64,000 nt of DNA, taken from assembly GCA_028280405.1 (NCBI GenBank), contig JANQLW010000016.1:75119-139118 (forward strand). Direction: 5' to 3'. The notes beneath the pieces were generated by a model. That model made no database searches, was not told the DNA's origin, and saw only the letters and a program-made list of their open reading frames with translations. The DNA is from Bacteroidales bacterium. Lineage in GTDB: Bacteria; Bacteroidota; Bacteroidia; Bacteroidales; GCA-2711565. Made by a program: the position numbers and the translations under genes. Below are positions 8,179-16,546 of this stretch, one piece after another (the stretch's first letter is position 1; every line of letters begins with the position of its first letter).

Positions 8179-10050
8179 CTAGCTAATACGTGTGGGTTTG
8201 ATCATATTTTCCGGAGCCAGAATTTCATCCAGTTTTTCTTTAGAAAGAAGCTTGCTATCTAAGACCAGTTCATAAACTCCTTTGCCGGATTCAAGAGCTT
8301 CTTTAGCTAATGCACTTGAATTTTCATATCCAATGTATGGGTTTAAAGCTGTTACAATACCAATGCTGTTTTCAATCATCTGTCTGCAATGATCTTCGTT
8401 CGCAGTAATATCCTTAATGCAGCGGTGATTCAATACTTCCATCCCATTTTTTAGCATCTCAATCGATTCGAATAAACTTTGAACAATAACAGGTTCAAAT
8501 ACGTTTAATTCCAGTTGTCCGTGCTCAGCAGCTAAACCAACAGTTAAATCATTTCCAATCACTTTAAAAGAGATTTGATTTACAACTTCCGGAATGACAG
8601 GGTTTACTTTTCCTGGCATAATGGTTGAACCGGGTTGCATTGGAGGCAGGTTGATTTCATTTAAGCCTGCTCTTGGCCCACTCGACATTAATCTTAAATC
8701 GTTGGAAATCTTAGATAGTTTAGTGGCTAGCCTTTTTACAGCCGCAGAATATGCGATGAACGATCCTGTATCCTGTGTAGCTTCCACTAAGTTCGATGCC
8801 AATTTGATATCCAAACCTGTTATTTCTTTTAAGTGATGAATCACTTTATTACTGTAGTCAGGATCAGCATTAATACCAGTACCAATAGCAGTGCCTCCCA
8901 TATTCACTTCCAGGAATAGCTCTGCATTTCTATTTAAATTCAGAATTTCTTCTTCAAGAGTAACTGCATAGGCTTCGAATGATTGACCTAAAGTCATTGG
9001 AACAGCATCCTGTAATTGGGTTCTTCCCATTTTTAGAATTTGAGCAAATTCTTCACCTTTCGCATGAAATGCCTTGATCAAATCATTCAAAATCTCAATC
9101 AGTTTTTTATTGCTGTTTATTAAAGCAATTTTTATAGCAGTTGGATAAGCATCATTTGTCGACTGTGAAAGATTCACATGATTGTTAGGATGACAGTATT
9201 TATATTCTCCTTTCGGTTGTCCCAGAATCTCTAATGCTCTGTTTGCAATCACCTCATTTGCATTCATATTAGTAGAAGTTCCAGCACCTCCTTGTATCAT
9301 ATCCACAATAAAATATGAATGGAATTTCCCGGAATGTAATTCCTGACAAGCCTGAACAATTGCTTTAGCTACAGGATCTGTTAGTAAATCCAGCTCACGA
9401 TTTGCTTTAGCAGCCGCCATTTTTACTGAAGCCAAAGCTTCAATAAAAACAGGATACAAGTTTAGGCTTACTCCACTAATGTTGAAGTTCTCAAGAGCTC
9501 TCAATGTTTGAATGCCATAATAGCTTTCAGCAGGTACATCTCTGTACCCTAACAGGTCGTGCTCGTTTCGTGTACTTCCTGAAACATATTGAGTAGAGAT
9601 TTTTGCAGTTATATTGTTTGCGTGCTGCATCCGACGGGAAACTACTCTTGTCACATTTGACAGCACCTTTACAGCAATAGAACCATGTTCATTGAGAAAT
9701 GAAGTGTCTAAAATGTAAATATTTGAGTCTCGCGTGATTTTTGCTGAAGTAGAATGAGGAGTATCTTCCATCAAACTACCTTCTCCTAAAAAATCTCCAG
9801 TACTGAAAAGGGTAAGTTTTTTCTCACCTCCATAAGGCGTTTTTGTAAAAAGTTCAACTTCACCCTCATGTATAATATATATGTTTTTACGAGGTGAGCC
9901 CATTGAAAATAAATAGGTATTTGCCTCGAATTCTTTTGTTTGTATATGATTTGCTATAATATTAAGCCCGGTCTCTCCGATACCACGGAAAAGCTCAATA
10001 CCCTTGATAAATCCTAAAATTTGTTCATTCTTTTCCATCTTTTTCTCCAT
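8179..10050 (-). CDS. aspA: Aspartate ammonia-lyase with N-terminal cyclic-nucleotide-binding domain
   Basis: A 623-residue fusion. Residues about 15-140 form a CRP/PKA-like cyclic-nucleotide-binding beta-roll (YIIHEGEVELF; phosphate-binding cassette GDFLGEGSLMEDTPHSTSA). Residues about 160-620 are a complete aspartase that converts L-aspartate to fumarate and ammonia: the family signature GSTIMPGKVNP with following VIPEVVNQISFKVIGND is the aspartase rather than fumarase version. Ordinary aspartases are about 470 residues, so the extra 150 are a true added domain, in frame with no break. In the cassette the Arg that normally binds the cyclic phosphate appears to be His, so ligand choice is uncertain. 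A -7 box (TATATTTG) lies at 10062-10069, only 12 bases upstream of the ATG; Met5 at 10038 is an alternative start. Confidence 0.93.
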   Translation of the reverse strand: MEKKMEKNEQILGFIKGIELFRGIGETGLNIIANHIQTKEFEANTYLFSMGSPRKNIYIIHEGEVELFTKTPYGGEKKLTLFSTGDFLGEGSLMEDTPHSTSAKITRDSNIYILDTSFLNEHGSIAVKVLSNVTRVVSRRMQHANNITAKISTQYVSGSTRNEHDLLGYRDVPAESYYGIQTLRALENFNISGVSLNLYPVFIEALASVKMAAAKANRELDLLTDPVAKAIVQACQELHSGKFHSYFIVDMIQGGAGTSTNMNANEVIANRALEILGQPKGEYKYCHPNNHVNLSQSTNDAYPTAIKIALINSNKKLIEILNDLIKAFHAKGEEFAQILKMGRTQLQDAVPMTLGQSFEAYAVTLEEEILNLNRNAELFLEVNMGGTAIGTGINADPDYSNKVIHHLKEITGLDIKLASNLVEATQDTGSFIAYSAAVKRLATKLSKISNDLRLMSSGPRAGLNEINLPPMQPGSTIMPGKVNPVIPEVVNQISFKVIGNDLTVGLAAEHGQLELNVFEPVIVQSLFESIEMLKNGMEVLNHRCIKDITANEDHCRQMIENSIGIVTALNPYIGYENSSALAKEALESGKGVYELVLDSKLLSKEKLDEILAPENMIKPTRIS

Positions 10051-10061
10051 TTTGTTTTATG

Positions 10062-10069
10062 CAAATATA
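10062..10069 (-). promoter_or_regulatory. -7 promoter element of the aspartase gene
   Basis: TATATTTG on the minus strand matches TAnnTTTG. The predicted transcript start would fall a few bases before the ATG at 10050, so the message may be nearly leaderless or may use the second ATG at 10038. Confidence 0.45.
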
Positions 10070-10154
10070 ATATTAAATTTTTCTACTGTGAAATAATTAA
10101 CAGTAAATTAATATGAATTATTTTACTCTTATTAAAAAGGTGAATAATACAATG

Positions 10155-10275
10155 TTGTCATCCTGAGCGTAGCGAAGGACCTCCTAATTAAACGACTTAA
10201 ATATCAAAAAGATTCTTTCAAAATATACTTACTACTATATCCGATAGAGATCCTTCGCTACGCTCAGGATGACAA
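10155..10275. repeat. Intergenic inverted repeat with perfect 25-base arms
   Basis: Arms at 10155-10179 and 10251-10275 are exact reverse complements containing CATCCTGAGCGTAGCGAAGG, separated by 71 bases of AT-rich sequence. This is a repeat motif seen between genes in many Bacteroidota genomes. It lies between two genes that read in the same direction, upstream of aspA and after the S9 peptidase terminator. Confidence 0.85.
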
Positions 10276-10294
10276 TCCTTTTCTAGATCGGCAA

Positions 10295-10322
10295 TAAAAA
10301 AGAGGCTTCGCCAGAAGCCTCT
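10295..10322 (-). terminator. Intrinsic terminator of the S9 peptidase gene
   Basis: Stem AGAGGCTTC/GAAGCCTCT (10301-10309 and 10314-10322) with a four-base loop, followed on the minus strand by a run of six T, 32 bases after the stop codon. Confidence 0.85.
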
Positions 10323-10353
10323 CATTTTTAGTTTTTAGTTATTCACTTTTAGT

Positions 10354-12450
10354 TTACTTTAGCCATTTATCAAGCCAGTTGAAGAAAGTACGTTGCCATA
10401 AAATACCGTTTTGTGGTTGCAATACCCAGTGATTTTCATCAGGGAAGTATAAATACTGAGCTGGTATGCCTTTAAGAATAGCTGCATTAAATGCGGTCAT
10501 ACCTTGTGTAACGACTACACGGTAATCCAATTCACCATGGATGCAAAGAATAGGAGTATCCCATTTGTCGACGAATTTATGTGGAGAATGAGCATAGATT
10601 TCTTTAATCTTTTTATTGTTCTTCTCCCAGAATGGCCCGGCTTTATCCCAGTTCTGAAACCACATTTCTTCAGTTTCAAGGTATTGAGCTTCTTCGTTAA
10701 AAATACCATCGTGCGAAATAAATGCTTTGAAACGTCCTTCATGATTACCTGCTAAATAATAAACAGCCCAGCCACCTGCACTGGCACCAACTGCACCTAA
10801 ACGATTTTCATCGATATAAGGTTCTTTTGCGAAATGATCAATAGCCGTTAAATAATCTTTCATACTCTTGCCATGATAATCTGTACTGATTTGTTCCTGC
10901 CATGCCTGTCCAAAACCTGAAACACCACGACGAGCCGGAGCAACAATGATGTAATCATTTGCAGCCATGATCTGATAATTCCAGCGATAATGGAAGCTTT
11001 GACTTAAAGGTCCTTGTGGCCCGCCTTTACAATACAACAATGCAGGGTATTTTTTATTTGGATCAAAGTGTGGAGGAAAGATCAGAAATACCTGCATATC
11101 TTTTCCATCATGAGTTTTAATCCATTTTTCCTCTACTTTGCCAAAGGTTAATTTCCCCATTAATTCTTTATTAGTATGTGTGATTTGTTTCGCTTTACCA
11201 TCAGAAATATTAACAGCAAATAGTTCTGTTGGTAATGACATGGTTTGTTTTGGAGCAATGATTATATCTCCGGCTAAAGCAATGCCTCTGTAGTCATGTA
11301 AACCTTCTGTGATTTGTCTGATTTTCCCAGTTTCGACTGAATAAGCATAAATCTGGAAAGCTCCATGCCAATCACTGGTGAAATAAACAAATTTACTATC
11401 AGGCGACCAAACCAGATGCCCTACATTTTGATCAAAGCCTTTTGTTGCATAAGTTTTCTCACCTGTTTTTAAATTCATAATGAATAAACGGTTTTTATCG
11501 GATTCATAACCATCTCTTTCCATGCTTTCCCATGCCATATAGTTTCCATCAGGAGAAAATATAGAAGCAATATCAAAGCCCATCATTCCTTTCGTAACAT
11601 TTTTCGTTTTCCCGGAAGCTAAGTCATAGAAATAAATATCTGAATTTGTGGATAGAGTGGCAGCTTTTCCATATAATTTCTTACAGGTATAAGCAATTGT
11701 TTTTCCATCGGTCGACCAGTCTACCTGTTCAATACCTCCCCATGGAGTCATAGGAGTTTGGTATCTTTCCCCTTCATTAATATCTACAGAATTTGAAATT
11801 GAATTTCCATCATAATCTGCATAAAATGCATGGCTATAGGTATGATCTACCCAATGATCCCAGTGACGGTACATCAAATCATCGATCACTCTTCCTGAAG
11901 TTTTATCAAGGCCTTCGAAAAGTTTTGCATTTGGATCTTCCAATTTTACTTTCTTTGTATAAAGAAGTTTCTTCATATCCGGAGAGTATTTAAATCCGGT
12001 TATACCTCCTTTAATATTGGTGATCTGTCTTTTATTAGTCCCATCAGGATTCATTTCCCACAGTTGCATCGAACCACTTTCTGTAGAAAGAAATGAAATG
12101 TATTTCCCGTTTGGATGCCAGATGGCACTATACTCTCCATGACGTGTTTTGGTAATTTGTTTTGGATTACTGCCATCTACGCCAATGGTATATAAGTCCC
12201 GGTTACTTTTATTTTGTTCAACTGAATAATAAGTTACACCGTATAAAACTGTTTTTCCGTCTTTGGAAACCTGTGGGTCACTTAAACGTCCAAATGCCCA
12301 TAAGGCTTCGGGAGTCATACGGTCGGAAGTCAATTGAACTTCCTGTTTCCCAATAACTGGAGCTTTAACTTTATTCTCCTTTTTGGGAGTTTGTTCACAA
12401 GCTGTAAATACAATTGCTAAAGCAAAGAATAAGATGCTAATTTTTTTCAT
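10354..12450 (-). CDS. S9-family prolyl oligopeptidase-type peptidase, lipoprotein
   Basis: I place the start at the ATG at 12450 (698 residues), because it opens a lipoprotein signal peptide (ALAIVFTACEQ, Cys at about 18); the longer upstream frame to 12516 adds 22 residues without signal character. A seven-bladed beta-propeller with TolB/PD40-like repeats (for example ISFLSTESGSMQLW and FSPDGNYMAWES) covers about 60-410, and the alpha/beta-hydrolase domain follows with the nucleophile motif GASAGGW (Ser near residue 558), Asp in HGELDYRV and His in DENHW. Such enzymes release dipeptides or short peptides; this one should act in the periplasm or on the cell surface. It is transcribed alone and ends in a clear terminator. 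Confidence 0.93.
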   Translation of the reverse strand: MKKISILFFALAIVFTACEQTPKKENKVKAPVIGKQEVQLTSDRMTPEALWAFGRLSDPQVSKDGKTVLYGVTYYSVEQNKSNRDLYTIGVDGSNPKQITKTRHGEYSAIWHPNGKYISFLSTESGSMQLWEMNPDGTNKRQITNIKGGITGFKYSPDMKKLLYTKKVKLEDPNAKLFEGLDKTSGRVIDDLMYRHWDHWVDHTYSHAFYADYDGNSISNSVDINEGERYQTPMTPWGGIEQVDWSTDGKTIAYTCKKLYGKAATLSTNSDIYFYDLASGKTKNVTKGMMGFDIASIFSPDGNYMAWESMERDGYESDKNRLFIMNLKTGEKTYATKGFDQNVGHLVWSPDSKFVYFTSDWHGAFQIYAYSVETGKIRQITEGLHDYRGIALAGDIIIAPKQTMSLPTELFAVNISDGKAKQITHTNKELMGKLTFGKVEEKWIKTHDGKDMQVFLIFPPHFDPNKKYPALLYCKGGPQGPLSQSFHYRWNYQIMAANDYIIVAPARRGVSGFGQAWQEQISTDYHGKSMKDYLTAIDHFAKEPYIDENRLGAVGASAGGWAVYYLAGNHEGRFKAFISHDGIFNEEAQYLETEEMWFQNWDKAGPFWEKNNKKIKEIYAHSPHKFVDKWDTPILCIHGELDYRVVVTQGMTAFNAAILKGIPAQYLYFPDENHWVLQPQNGILWQRTFFNWLDKWLK

Positions 12451-12659
12451 GTTATCAATTATTAATTTGAATGCTAATTTCTGAAAAATCTTTTGATTGA
12501 TTAAAGCTGTTTGCAATAAATCTACAAACAGCTTTAAATAATTGATAAAGATAAATACAGATAATTGTAAACACTAAATTTTTTTTAGGTAATTTGTAAC
12601 ATCTCCATTATTATGAGCGTCTATACTATGTACCCAAAATTGAATCAAATAAACAAATT

Positions 12660-13898
12660 ATGAGAACAGATATCCGCAATTTCATTTTTATTTTAGCCAT
12701 TGTTATTGTTGTATTTCCAAAGCCTGCTTCTTCTCAGGATAGAGGCTTTATTTATGGAAAAGTTTATACATTGAATGGTGATGTTTATGAAGGCCAGATC
12801 AGATGGGGCAAAGAAGAAGCCTTTTGGTTTGACTTTTTTAATGCTACAAAACAAGAAAACTCCTATTTAAAATATTTAGACAGAGATGAACTTGAAGAAT
12901 TGGAAGATAGGTCAAATGATTGGGGTGGTAGAATCTTCAGACGTATTTTTGATGTTGAATCGAATCGGGATTTTAATCATGTGTTTATTTGCCAGTTTGG
13001 AGATATAAAAACCATTTGGGCAAAGAGAAGGAATCGTGTACAAATAGAATTTCGTAATGGGGAAATTTTACGATTTGATGATGGTTCCAATGATGTAGGT
13101 GCCCGGATCAATGTGCTGGATGATGAGTTAGGGAGTGTTTCCGTTAAATGGGACCGGCTTGAGAAAGTTGAGTTTATGAAAACACCTAAAAAATTGGATG
13201 TGAAATATGGTGACCCTATTTATGGTACTGTTACTACCCGTCGTGGGGAAATCACCGGTTTTATTCAGTGGGATCATGATGAACGTATAAATACAGATAA
13301 ACTGGATGGTGATACCCGTGATGAAGATTTATCTATTCAGTTTAAAAACATCAAGTCAATTGAAAAAGCAGGAAGAGGAGTTGATATTGTAACGAATAGA
13401 GGCCGTGAAATTAGCTTATGGGGATCTAATGATGTAGATAAAGATAACAGGGGAATTATCATAAATACTCCGGGATATGGCAGGGTGGATGTCCCGTGGA
13501 AGGAATTCGAAAAAGTAGAATTCAAAAAAGCTCCTAAAAATGCCATGCCTTCTTATGACGATTTTGATGACCCAAAACAATTATCAGGAACGGTTACTAC
13601 AGTGAATGGGAAATCATATTCGGGTACAATTATTTATGATCTGGATGAGTTTATGAGTTATGAAATCCTTCAGGGAGAAAATGATGACATAGAATATTTA
13701 ATCCCTTTCGGAAGCATTAAAAGAATAACTCCCAAGAATTATCGCTATTCTACTGTAGAATTAACCAATGGAGAAAAAGTAATTATTGGCGAAAGCCAGG
13801 ATGTATCGGATCGTAATTATGGAATTCTGGTATTTTTCGGAGAGAAAAATCCGAAATACATTCCCTGGAAAGACATAGAAGAAATTAGATTTAAATAA
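12660..13898 (+). CDS. Secreted protein of unknown function with internal repeats
   Basis: A 412-residue protein with an N-terminal signal peptide (about 1-26, cleavage near ASSQ). I do not recognise a named family. It is built from at least three copies of a unit that starts like GxVxTxxGxxYxGxIxWDxDE (near residues 33, 188 and 310) and alternates with a second motif of the form (V/I)PWKxxEKVEFK (near 165, 278 and 402). The pattern suggests small beta-barrel or SH3-like modules in tandem. It is divergent from the S9 peptidase gene, with a 209-base gap, and ends 50 bases before a strong terminator, so it is monocistronic. Confidence 0.75.
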   Translation: MRTDIRNFIFILAIVIVVFPKPASSQDRGFIYGKVYTLNGDVYEGQIRWGKEEAFWFDFFNATKQENSYLKYLDRDELEELEDRSNDWGGRIFRRIFDVESNRDFNHVFICQFGDIKTIWAKRRNRVQIEFRNGEILRFDDGSNDVGARINVLDDELGSVSVKWDRLEKVEFMKTPKKLDVKYGDPIYGTVTTRRGEITGFIQWDHDERINTDKLDGDTRDEDLSIQFKNIKSIEKAGRGVDIVTNRGREISLWGSNDVDKDNRGIIINTPGYGRVDVPWKEFEKVEFKKAPKNAMPSYDDFDDPKQLSGTVTTVNGKSYSGTIIYDLDEFMSYEILQGENDDIEYLIPFGSIKRITPKNYRYSTVELTNGEKVIIGESQDVSDRNYGILVFFGEKNPKYIPWKDIEEIRFK

Positions 13899-13949
13899 AA
13901 ATTGCTCAAACAATCGATAGAGAGTTCTGGGATAAACTCTCTAATAGTA

Positions 13950-13982
13950 AACCCTCCTGCGATAATTCAGGAGGGTTTTTTG
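13950..13982 (+). terminator. Intrinsic terminator after the repeat protein gene
   Basis: Stem CCCTCCTG/CAGGAGGG (13952-13959, 13968-13975) followed by six T. A second hairpin without a T-run, GAGAGTT...AACTCTC, precedes it at about 13919-13942. Confidence 0.9.
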
Positions 13983-14036
13983 TTATTTATATGTTAATAT
14001 TTTTTGTCAGATAATTCTCAAATTGTCGGAATATAT

Positions 14037-14044
14037 TACTTTTG
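14037..14044 (+). promoter_or_regulatory. -7 promoter element of selD
   Basis: TACTTTTG matches TAnnTTTG and lies 20 bases before the selD ATG at 14065, supporting that start over the downstream TTG at 14140. Confidence 0.5.
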
Positions 14045-14064
14045 CTTTTTATTGAACAAATTTC

Positions 14065-15102
14065 ATGGATATAAAAGATATTAAACTTACACAATATAGT
14101 CATGGAGCTGGTTGAGGCTGCAAGATTTCACCTAAAGTATTGAGTTCAATACTAAAAACGAACATTGCCAAAACAGATGACCCTAATTTAATAGTTGGCA
14201 ATGATACCAGAGATGATGCTGCTGTATATGATATAGGAAACGGACAAGCCATTATCAGTACAACTGATTTTTTTATGCCTATTGTGGATGACGCTTATAC
14301 TTTTGGCCGCATTGCTGCAACCAATGCGATCAGTGATGTTTATGCCATGGGTGGAAAACCTGTTTTTGCAATAGCTATTCTTGGATGGCCGGTAGATAAA
14401 TTAGCTCCTGAAATAGCGCAGCAAGTATTGGAAGGTGGAAGGGCTGTTTGTAAACAGGCCGGTATTCAATTGGCAGGAGGACATAGTATTGATAATCCTG
14501 AACCTGTTTTTGGCCTTGCTGTAACCGGGATGGTTGAACTAAACAAATTGAAACGTAATGATACCGCTACAGAAGGTTGTAGTCTGTATCTGACAAAACC
14601 TTTGGGAATAGGAATCCTGACTACTGCCCAGAAAGCAAAAGTTTTGAAAGAAGAACATAAAAATATTGCTCCCGAATTAATGGCCGAATTAAATATTCTT
14701 GGAGATAAATTTGCCGAAATAGAAGGCATAAAAGCAATGACTGATGTTACAGGCTTTGGCTTATTAGGCCATCTCACTGAAATGTGTGAAGGAAGTAATT
14801 TGTCAGCGGAAATAAACTTTGAAGATATTCCTGTTTTACCTGTATTAGATGAATATCTTGAAATGAATTGTATACCCGGTGGTACAAATAGAAACTGGGA
14901 TAGTTATAGGCATACAGTGAACTTAAGGAACAAAAATTATAAAAATATCTTATGTGACCCACAAACCAGTGGAGGTTTATTAATTGCTGTAGAACCTCAT
15001 ACTGAAGAGGAAGTTGAAGCTTTATTGAAAAGTAATGGTATAAAAACCAAAAAGTTTGGAAAATTTTTAAAGCAGAGAGAACCTCTGATTAATGTGATCT
15101 AA
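14065..15102 (+). CDS. selD: Selenophosphate synthase, itself a selenoprotein (in-frame TGA = Sec17)
   Basis: SelD makes selenophosphate from selenide and ATP, the selenium donor for selenocysteine and selenouridine. The frame opens at ATG 14065 and would stop at the TGA at 14113-14115, but the translation around it is [14 protein letters not shown], the SelD active-site motif, with the TGA exactly at the catalytic position that is Cys17 in E. coli SelD. Reading through gives 345 residues, the normal family length, with the rest ([26 protein letters not shown]) fully conserved. A hairpin suited to a bacterial SECIS follows the TGA. An annotation starting at TTG 14140 would lose the active site. 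selA, selB and tRNA-Sec are not in this window. Confidence 0.93.
14136..14153 (+). other. SECIS-like hairpin in selD
   Basis: AGTATTGA and TCAATACT (14136-14143, 14146-14153) are perfect complements flanking GT. With the top pairs open this gives a six-base stem and a GAGUUC apical loop, and the loop GU lies 29-30 bases after the TGA. Bacterial SECIS elements have a loop G/U at about this distance. Position and dyad are seen; the function is inferred. Confidence 0.75.
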
Positions 15103-15150
15103 TTATAAAACAAATAGAAAACATTATATTATAAAAAGAATAGGTATAAA

Positions 15151-15180
15151 AAAGGTTGAAAATTTTAACTTTCAACCTTT
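15151..15180. terminator. Bidirectional terminator between selD and tRNA-Met
   Basis: Stem AAAGGTTGAAA/TTTCAACCTTT (15151-15161, 15170-15180), with T-rich tracts on both sides, serving selD on the plus strand and the tRNA gene on the minus strand. Confidence 0.8.
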
Positions 15181-15189
15181 GTCTTTTTG

Positions 15190-15263
15190 TAGCGAGAACG
15201 AGAATTGAACTCGTGACCTCCGGGTTATGAATCCGACGCTCTAACCAACTGAGCTACCTCGCC
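15190..15263 (-). tRNA. tRNA-Met (anticodon CAT)
   Basis: The minus strand folds into a complete 74-base cloverleaf: acceptor GGCGAGG/TCTCGCT with two G-T pairs, D arm GCTC/GAGC, anticodon loop TTCATAA, variable loop AGGTC, T arm ACGAG/CTCGT, discriminator A. CCA is not encoded. The acceptor is not of the initiator type. An isoleucine tRNA read as CAT before lysidine modification cannot be fully excluded. Confidence 0.92.
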
Positions 15264-15352
15264 GTGTTTTGAGTTTGCAAAAATATAAAAATCTATCGTT
15301 TTACAAACTCAATTGTGAAATATTTTTCCTTTTTGTGGTGAAAAAATTGAAA

Positions 15353-16492
15353 TTAAATTTCCGTAATAGTTTCTTTATAATGAATCCCTCTTTCTGCCAA
15401 TCCGTTTAGTAAAAATTCTACACATTTATGATCTTTTCCAATAAATTCAGGGGCTGATATTCCTGTTTTATTATATAATCCTGATGCAAGCATTCTTACT
15501 GCCATCGTCGCTGTATACCCGGTTGTTCTGGCCATTGAATGGGTTTTGGTTTTTGGGTCGTATTCATCATACAGGTTATATTCATAACGTAACTTTTGCC
15601 CTTGTTTCTCTCCCTCAACAATTACTTGCATAATAGTAAGATCTGCTTCGCCTTCTTTTAATTGCCATTTAGGAAATAAAAGCCTGGATGTAAAATCCAA
15701 AGGGCTTACCATAACTCCATTGATCTCAATACTTTTTTTATCAAAGAACCCCGTTTCCCTCAATAATTTCATCTTTTCTATATGTCCGGGGTAGCGGAGT
15801 GTCTTTTCAATCATATAGGGAGCATGAATTGTTTTTGCAAGCGATCTTAAACCGTCGCTATTAAAAGCTTCCAATGTTCCAACTTTAGGGAGGCTCATTA
15901 GTTCGGGATCTGACATGGCCGGTTTTACAATTTCAACTCCATTTTCAATATATCTGGCAGGACGGGTATATTCTTCAATTACATCTATAGGTGAAAATAC
16001 TGCCTTGTATTCGTAGGGCCATTCCCTAATTTTAGGCAAGCCTCCTACATAAGTAATAACTTTGTCTGTTTTATCTAATAAATTATGTGCATAACCTATT
16101 AAAACATTACTCATGCCCGGTGCAACGCCAATGTCGCAAATAGCAGTAATTCCCTTTTCTTTAGCTAGCTTATCCAGCGTAAATAAATCTTCCGGGAAAA
16201 AAGCGATATCAATTACATTTTTACCTGATTCAATGACTGCGTTCAATGTTTGGTATCCCATAAATCCGGGAACCGCGTTTAATACAATATCAAAATCTTT
16301 GATTACCTCTTTTACATTATCCGGTTCATAAAGATCTTTGCAAATCAGATTAATATTATCATGAAATTCAATCAGGCGGTGTAAATTATCCTGACAAATG
16401 TCGGCAACTCCTATTTCAAAATTCGGATCGTTTGCCAGATCAAGAGCCATTGGTCCACCAACTAGTCCGGCACCAAGAACAATTACTTTCAT
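15353..16492 (-). CDS. Saccharopine dehydrogenase-like oxidoreductase
   Basis: The ATG at 16492 starts directly with a Rossmann motif (VIVLGAGLVGGPMALDL), so I prefer it over the upstream ATG at 16531; the product is 379 residues. The N-terminal NAD(P)-binding domain is followed by the saccharopine-dehydrogenase-type catalytic domain (GVAPGMSNVLIGYA, then a long C-terminal half ending in the RTTGYTATMAVRMLASG region). The family includes lysine 6-dehydrogenases and saccharopine reductases; which amino acid is used here cannot be read from the sequence. It follows the EamA transporter gene on the same strand after 54 bases, so the two may share a transcript, and ends next to the divergent tRNA-Met region. 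Confidence 0.85.
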   Translation of the reverse strand: MKVIVLGAGLVGGPMALDLANDPNFEIGVADICQDNLHRLIEFHDNINLICKDLYEPDNVKEVIKDFDIVLNAVPGFMGYQTLNAVIESGKNVIDIAFFPEDLFTLDKLAKEKGITAICDIGVAPGMSNVLIGYAHNLLDKTDKVITYVGGLPKIREWPYEYKAVFSPIDVIEEYTRPARYIENGVEIVKPAMSDPELMSLPKVGTLEAFNSDGLRSLAKTIHAPYMIEKTLRYPGHIEKMKLLRETGFFDKKSIEINGVMVSPLDFTSRLLFPKWQLKEGEADLTIMQVIVEGEKQGQKLRYEYNLYDEYDPKTKTHSMARTTGYTATMAVRMLASGLYNKTGISAPEFIGKDHKCVEFLLNGLAERGIHYKETITEI

Positions 16493-16546
16493 AAGTACAT
16501 TCAGTTTAATTATTGTATACATAAATAACAAATAATGATTTTTTTA

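Noticed and set aside
10515..10742. 75-residue frame inside the S9 peptidase gene
   Set aside because: Alternative frame of a well-supported gene.
14113..14115. TGA as a nonsense mutation or as Trp in an altered code
   Set aside because: It falls exactly on the catalytic residue, the rest of the gene is intact, Trp there would be inactive, and TGA serves as stop in uvrA.
14466..14777. 103-residue frame antisense to selD
   Set aside because: Shadow of the strongly conserved selD gene.
14140..15102. selD as a TTG-started gene of 320 residues
   Set aside because: It would lack the catalytic motif; the upstream ATG, promoter, Sec codon and hairpin give a complete SelD.
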